Source of the DNA: Pseudomonadota bacterium
Lineage (GTDB): Bacteria; Pseudomonadota; Alphaproteobacteria; Rhizobiales; Rhizobiaceae
Direction: 5' to 3'
DNA length: 5,351 bases
Assembly: GCA_023387715.1 (NCBI GenBank)
Contig: JAEWHQ010000072.1
Span: 1 to 5,351, forward strand
A program made the translations under genes and the position numbers. Below, piece after piece: positions 5,029-5,351 of the stretch. The stretch's first letter is position 1. Each line of letters begins with the position of its first letter. The notes under the pieces were generated by a model. It was not told the DNA's origin, searched no databases, and was given only the letters and a program-made list of their open reading frames with translations.

Positions 5029-5351
5029 ACTTCCGGAGGTGTGACAACCGCAATGGTCAGCCATGTGGCGGTGAGTGCCGGCTTGATTGAGCCTTCCACT
5101 TCCAAAGTCACTTCATAGTGATTAACCACGCGACCGGACGGGCGAATATCAGCATCAGCCAGTTTGAAGCGCGCACGCACACGGGCACCGGATTTAACCG
5201 GTGTCATGAAACGCACTTTATCAAAGCCGTAATTGATGCCCATAGTGGCGCCTTCAATCATCGGTAATGCTTCATAAGCAAGGGTTGAAAGCAGCGACAA
5301 TGTCAGGAAACCATGCGCAATTGTGCCGCCAAACGGGGTTTCTGCTGCCTT
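5025..5351 (-). CDS. MaoC-family dehydratase, C-terminal part (gene runs off the window)
   Basis: The minus-strand frame is open from the right edge to the stop at 5027-5025 and gives 108 residues, the C-terminal part of a hot-dog-fold enoyl-CoA hydratase-like protein. The visible segment has the family block TPFGGTIAHGFLTLSLLS (residues 5-22 of the fragment), then YGFDKVRFMTPVKSGARVRARF and a C-terminal strand region ending VVTPPEV. Such proteins hydrate enoyl-CoA, usually as dimers, in fatty-acid or polyhydroxyalkanoate metabolism. The catalytic Asp/His motif (NPhHxD type) should lie upstream, outside the window, so activity cannot be judged. The TTG at 5300 is not the start, because the conserved block extends beyond it. 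The gene is convergent with the hydrolase gene, sharing four bases. Confidence 0.9.
   Translation of the reverse strand, partial: KAAETPFGGTIAHGFLTLSLLSTLAYEALPMIEGATMGINYGFDKVRFMTPVKSGARVRARFKLADADIRPSGRVVNHYEVTLEVEGSIKPALTATWLTIAVVTPPEV

Noticed and set aside
1..5351. CRISPR array, insertion sequence, prophage or defence system
   Set aside because: No regularly spaced repeats, transposase or integrase motifs, terminal repeats or defence-gene domains were seen; gene content is housekeeping in character.

Overview
The window looks like ordinary chromosomal DNA from an alphaproteobacterium of the order Hyphomicrobiales (Rhizobiales), most likely a Brucella/Ochrobactrum relative with a lower GC content than Brucella itself. 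This is inferred from the rhizobial-type S21 protein (N-terminus MQVLVRDNN), the six-repeat TPR lipoprotein, and the MetN/MetI pair. The family assignment rests on recognition by eye; no search was run. I see no insertion sequence, phage gene, CRISPR array, tRNA or rRNA.

Layout. Bases 1-101 are a leader with repeated ATCAGA/TCTGAT hexamers. They are followed by metN (102-1154, GTG start) and metI (1135-1800), which overlap by 20 bases and encode the ATPase and permease of a D/L-methionine importer. No metQ (binding protein) follows, because the unit ends at a strong two-way terminator (1823-1858). That terminator is shared with a convergent gene for a TPR lipoprotein (2764-1883, minus strand). 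A gene-free stretch (2765-3167) then holds a probable rpsU terminator and a three-stem inverted-repeat structure next to the rpsU stop codon. rpsU (3398-3168, minus strand, GTG start) encodes ribosomal protein S21. Its probable promoter has one palindrome in the -35/-10 spacer and another just upstream of the -35.

A second gene-free stretch (3399-3849) separates rpsU from a divergent gene (3850-5028) for an uncharacterised membrane-anchored alpha/beta-hydrolase-like protein. A TATAAT box sits nine bases before its ATG and there is no Shine-Dalgarno sequence, which suggests a leaderless message. Its stop codon overlaps by four bases the stop codon of a convergent MaoC-family dehydratase gene. 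That gene enters from the right edge on the minus strand (5351-5025), and its 5' part lies outside the window.

The genes do not form one pathway. They are a methionine uptake unit, an envelope lipoprotein, a ribosomal protein, a putative membrane hydrolase and an acyl-CoA hydratase-like enzyme. I found no convincing new multi-gene system. The parts most worth a second look are regulatory: the metN leader, the rpsU promoter and 3' region, the start of the lipoprotein gene, the leaderless hydrolase, and the hairpin at the overlapping convergent gene ends.
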